From positions 1-7,939 of the forward strand of contig JAMWBP010000019.1 in assembly GCA_023819365.1 (NCBI GenBank): DNA of 7,939 bases, written 5' to 3'. The stretch is from Candidatus Omnitrophota bacterium (lineage in GTDB: Bacteria; Ratteibacteria; UBA8468; B48-G9; JAFGKM01). Of the stretch, positions 6,211-7,939 are shown piece after piece (position 1 is the first letter of the stretch; each line of letters begins with the position of its first letter). The position numbers and the translations under genes were made by a program. The notes under the pieces were generated by a model. It worked only from the letters and a program-made list of their open reading frames with translations, was not told the DNA's origin and did no database searches.

Positions 6211-6239
6211 ATTATATTAGATTAGTCCTTTAAATTCAA
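6211..6239 (-). promoter_or_regulatory. Strong sigma70-like promoter for HEPN-MNT, probably giving a leaderless transcript
   Basis: On the minus strand TTGAAT (6239-6234) is followed after exactly 17 bases by a perfect TATAAT (6216-6211). Only six bases (ATCTAT) separate the -10 from the HEPN ATG at 6204. Initiation at the normal distance would therefore start at or next to the A of the ATG. The promoter fills the gap after the XRE stop codon. Confidence 0.6.
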
Positions 6240-6245
6240 CCAGAA

Positions 6246-6599
6246 TTATTTCTCTTTCTCTAATTTCTCCAACTGCTTTATAATCTGCCAGGCAGTATAC
6301 TTGAAGTGCTCGTCTTTATCTTTCAGAAGTGTGGAGACCCTGCGGATGAAAAGGTCTTCCTTCTGAACAGGATAGGTGTTTTGTTCAGATGGCATAAAAA
6401 TCTCTTCCATACCAACTCCAAGTGCATCTGCTAATATCTTTAAGGTCTTCAAACTTGCCTTTTTTGTCCCCCTTTCTATATGGCTGATGAAACTGGGATG
6501 AACCTGTGCTTTAAATGCCAGAGATTCCTGAGAAAGCCCCATTTGTTTTCTTATCTTTCTTATTCTTTCTCCTACCTCCTGATAGATATCCTTATTCAT
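6246..6599 (-). CDS. XRE-family helix-turn-helix transcriptional regulator
   Basis: 117-residue DNA-binding protein. A Cro/CI-type HTH domain covers about residues 9-68: GERIRKIRKQMGLSQESLA, the recognition helix HPSFISHIERG (34-44), and SLKTLKILADALGV. The C-terminal 45 residues are charged and helical (ending KQLEKLEKEK) and may be for dimerisation. The ATG at 6599 has no Shine-Dalgarno; an extended -10 lies 9 to 14 bases upstream, so the message may be leaderless or nearly so. It is read in the same direction as HEPN-MNT-ruvX and diverges from the outer-membrane gene. The ACTTATAG repeats beside its promoter are plausible operators, which would make it autoregulated; that is inference. Confidence 0.9.
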   Translation of the reverse strand: MNKDIYQEVGERIRKIRKQMGLSQESLAFKAQVHPSFISHIERGTKKASLKTLKILADALGVGMEEIFMPSEQNTYPVQKEDLFIRRVSTLLKDKDEHFKYTAWQIIKQLEKLEKEK

Positions 6600-6607
6600 A
6601 GCAATAT

Positions 6608-6636
6608 ATTATCCCAGAAATAAAAGGTTTGTTTAA
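6608..6636 (-). promoter_or_regulatory. Candidate extended -10 promoter for the XRE regulator
   Basis: On the minus strand TGGGATAAT (TG-n-GATAAT, the -10 being 6613-6608) lies 8 bases before the ATG. A weak TTAAAC (6636-6631) is 17 bases further upstream. The short distance again points to a leaderless or very short 5' end. Confidence 0.35.
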
Positions 6637-6658
6637 TAACTTATAGGTCTGATATAAA
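6629..6658 (+). promoter_or_regulatory. Candidate promoter for the outer-membrane protein gene
   Basis: TGATATAAA gives an extended -10 (TATAAA at 6653-6658). TTGTTT (6629-6634) is an 18-base-spaced, weak -35. A start near 6665 would leave a leader of about 50 bases containing AAAAAGG (6695-6701). One ACTTATAG copy lies between the -35 and -10, and another overlaps the predicted start site. Confidence 0.4.
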
Positions 6659-6727
6659 ACTTGACTTATAGGCACAATTACACTTGACTTTTTTAAAAAG
6701 GTATATTAACATTATGTCTATAAGTCA
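6639..6727. repeat. Three-copy operator-like motif ACTTATAG in the divergent promoter region
   Basis: ACTTATAGG occurs at 6639-6647 and 6664-6672 as direct repeats 25 bases apart. CTATAAGTCA at 6718-6727 is an exact inverted copy of TGACTTATAG at 6662-6671. ACTTATAGGT is itself nearly palindromic. A second direct repeat, ACTTGACTT, occurs at 6659-6667 and 6682-6690. The spacing and position fit binding by the adjacent XRE protein. Confidence 0.5.
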
Positions 6728-7652
6728 TTTAAAATATATGACTATAAGAAATACAGGGATATGTGTAGGAATAATTGGAATCGTCAGTGTTAAATATTCC
6801 CTCTTTGCCTGCTGGGGAGTAAGACCTTTATCCATGGGAGGGGCATTTGTAGCAGTTGCAGATGATGTTCACAGCATCTACTGGAACCCAGCAGGGCTGG
6901 GCAGTATTGAAAGTCCAGAACTTACATACACACGGCTGATAAGTTTAAGGGATAAAGCAAGTTATGATGACTTTTTAGCATTTGCCATACCTTTAAGATA
7001 CGGGGCACTCGGAATGGGTTATACATATGATGGAGAAAGAAAAAAGATGTTTGGAAATGAGGAGAATTATTTTGATATTGAGACAGATAGTTATTATCTA
7101 AACATAGGTTATGGTTTTTCAATAAAAAATGTGGCAATGGGCTTGAATGTCAAACTTATCGCTGTGGATTTTAATTCTTCAGGTATGTCGGGTGGAATTC
7201 CTGTGGATTACTCTGATAGTGACTTTATAATACCCCTGGACTTTGGACTTCTCTGGAATTTGAGTCCACATCTTTCTTTTGGTGTGCTATGTCAGAACTT
7301 CAATGAGCCATCCTTAAAACTTTCTGATAGCAAACTTGAATATCTTTTTAACCTCAGACCAGGGATAGCATTAAGACCTAACAATGACTTGACTTTTTCA
7401 TTAGAGATATACGACCTTCTTAATAACACAAAGGGCGCTTCTGGAGGGGATATAAGTATGGGTATGGAAAAGAAAATTAATGAGCATATTACAGTGAGGG
7501 CAGGGGGCTACCATATAAATAACAGTGATAAAAGTATGATAACAGCAGGTGTGGGAGTTTCTTTTCATAATTGGAAGTTTGACTATGGAATAATGAGCGG
7601 CTCTGATATAGAAGATGCTTTACACCTACTTTCTTTCGGATACAGATTTTAA
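6714..7652 (+). CDS. Outer-membrane beta-barrel protein, PorV/PorQ-UPF0164-like
   Basis: About 312 residues. A hydrophobic signal segment (about residues 15-32, GICVGIIGIVSVKYSLFA) precedes GVRPLSMGGAFVAVADDVHS and YWNPAGL, the hallmark N-terminus of PorV/UPF0164-type barrels. The rest alternates short beta segments with turns and ends LLSFGYRF, a C-terminal Phe signal for outer-membrane insertion. I prefer the ATG at 6714, with AAAAAGG about 12 bases upstream. A TTG at 6684 would add ten residues and lies in the promoter region, and the ATG at 6738 would give a tidier signal peptide but lacks a ribosome site. The family includes type IX secretion partners and FadL-like channels. No other type IX genes are in view, so the cargo is unknown. 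Confidence 0.8.
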   Translation: MSISHLKYMTIRNTGICVGIIGIVSVKYSLFACWGVRPLSMGGAFVAVADDVHSIYWNPAGLGSIESPELTYTRLISLRDKASYDDFLAFAIPLRYGALGMGYTYDGERKKMFGNEENYFDIETDSYYLNIGYGFSIKNVAMGLNVKLIAVDFNSSGMSGGIPVDYSDSDFIIPLDFGLLWNLSPHLSFGVLCQNFNEPSLKLSDSKLEYLFNLRPGIALRPNNDLTFSLEIYDLLNNTKGASGGDISMGMEKKINEHITVRAGGYHINNSDKSMITAGVGVSFHNWKFDYGIMSGSDIEDALHLLSFGYRF

Positions 7653-7668
7653 AATAATGGAGGGAACA

Positions 7669-7939
7669 ATGAGAAAAAAGTTTAAGAAGATATTCTACAT
7701 AATGGGACTCTGTGCTTTCTTATCTGTGCCTCACATTCTGTTATCACAAACTACTTATTATTCATTAACTATACAAATAATGGAAGGAGAAGGAACTACA
7801 AATCCTCAACCAGGGACCTATTATTGCGAAGCAAACACTAAAATTGATATAACAGCAATACCAGCTTCTAAATACCTTTTTGATAAATGGGTACTCAATG
7901 ACGGGGCATATTCAGAGACAAGGATAATGTACGATGCAT
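7669..7939 (+). CDS. Secreted protein with InlB-type bacterial repeat, N-terminal part (runs off the right edge)
   Basis: The first 90 codons are present. A signal peptide is evident: MRKKFKK, then a hydrophobic stretch to about residue 26, with likely cleavage near LLSQ. The mature part shows GEGTTNPQPGTYYCEANTKI (40-59), then DITAIPASKYLFDKW, which fits the divergent InlB B-repeat family (PF18998-like): G-x-G, P-x-x-G-x-Y, A-x-P, F-x-x-W. Such repeats occur in large surface or extracellular proteins. GGAGGG at 7659-7664 supports the ATG at 7669; an in-frame ATG at 7657 overlaps that site. The gene begins 16 bases after the barrel gene stop, so the two probably share a transcript, and the barrel may help place or export this protein (inference). 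Confidence 0.75.
   Translation, partial: MRKKFKKIFYIMGLCAFLSVPHILLSQTTYYSLTIQIMEGEGTTNPQPGTYYCEANTKIDITAIPASKYLFDKWVLNDGAYSETRIMYDA

Noticed and set aside
6684..6712. TTGACT-17-TAACAT as the promoter of the barrel gene
   Set aside because: It would start transcription after the preferred ATG at 6714; the extended -10 at 6650-6658 fits better.
6684..6713. TTG at 6684 as the start of the outer-membrane protein
   Set aside because: It falls in the promoter/operator region, has no suitable ribosome site, and puts extra residues before an already complete signal peptide.

Overview
The window looks like chromosomal DNA of an AT-rich, Gram-negative, probably anaerobic bacterium, perhaps from a poorly cultivated phylum. 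An outer membrane is implied by a beta-barrel protein of the PorV/UPF0164 type that ends in aromatic-x-Phe. An energy-conserving lifestyle is suggested by a K+-dependent membrane pyrophosphatase next to an NAD-type malic enzyme. I cannot name the phylum from sequence alone.

Layout. (a) 1-82: the 5' end of an unidentified minus-strand gene, then a 243-base divergent intergenic region with a sigma70-like promoter and a long inverted repeat. (b) 326-4848: a tight plus-strand operon of ribosomal protein L25/Ctc (rplY), peptidyl-tRNA hydrolase (pth), membrane pyrophosphatase (hppA) and malic enzyme. The gaps are a 4-base overlap, 20 bases and 4 bases. (c) 4849-5012: a convergent intergenic region packed with REP/BIME-like palindromes that carry a GTAG foot. 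(d) 5013-6599: a minus-strand block read as XRE regulator, HEPN protein, minimal nucleotidyltransferase (MNT) and RuvX/YqgF. (e) 6600-6713: a divergent control region with three copies of an ACTTATAG motif. (f) 6714-7939: plus-strand envelope genes, an outer-membrane beta-barrel protein followed by a secreted protein with an InlB-type repeat that runs off the window.

How the parts fit. Block (b) joins translation housekeeping to pyrophosphate-driven ion pumping and C4/C3 carbon flux. Block (d) resembles a HEPN/MNT toxin-antitoxin module with a regulator upstream and a conserved DNA/RNA-processing gene downstream. The HEPN gene has a near-ideal promoter placed so that transcription would begin at or next to its ATG, which suggests a leaderless message.

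The most unusual structure is the repeat cluster at 4875-5017. Its monomers share a fixed TGTAGCGG foot and an ATTTAT-like hairpin tip, but the stems differ in sequence while keeping their pairing. The last unit supplies the stop codon of ruvX.
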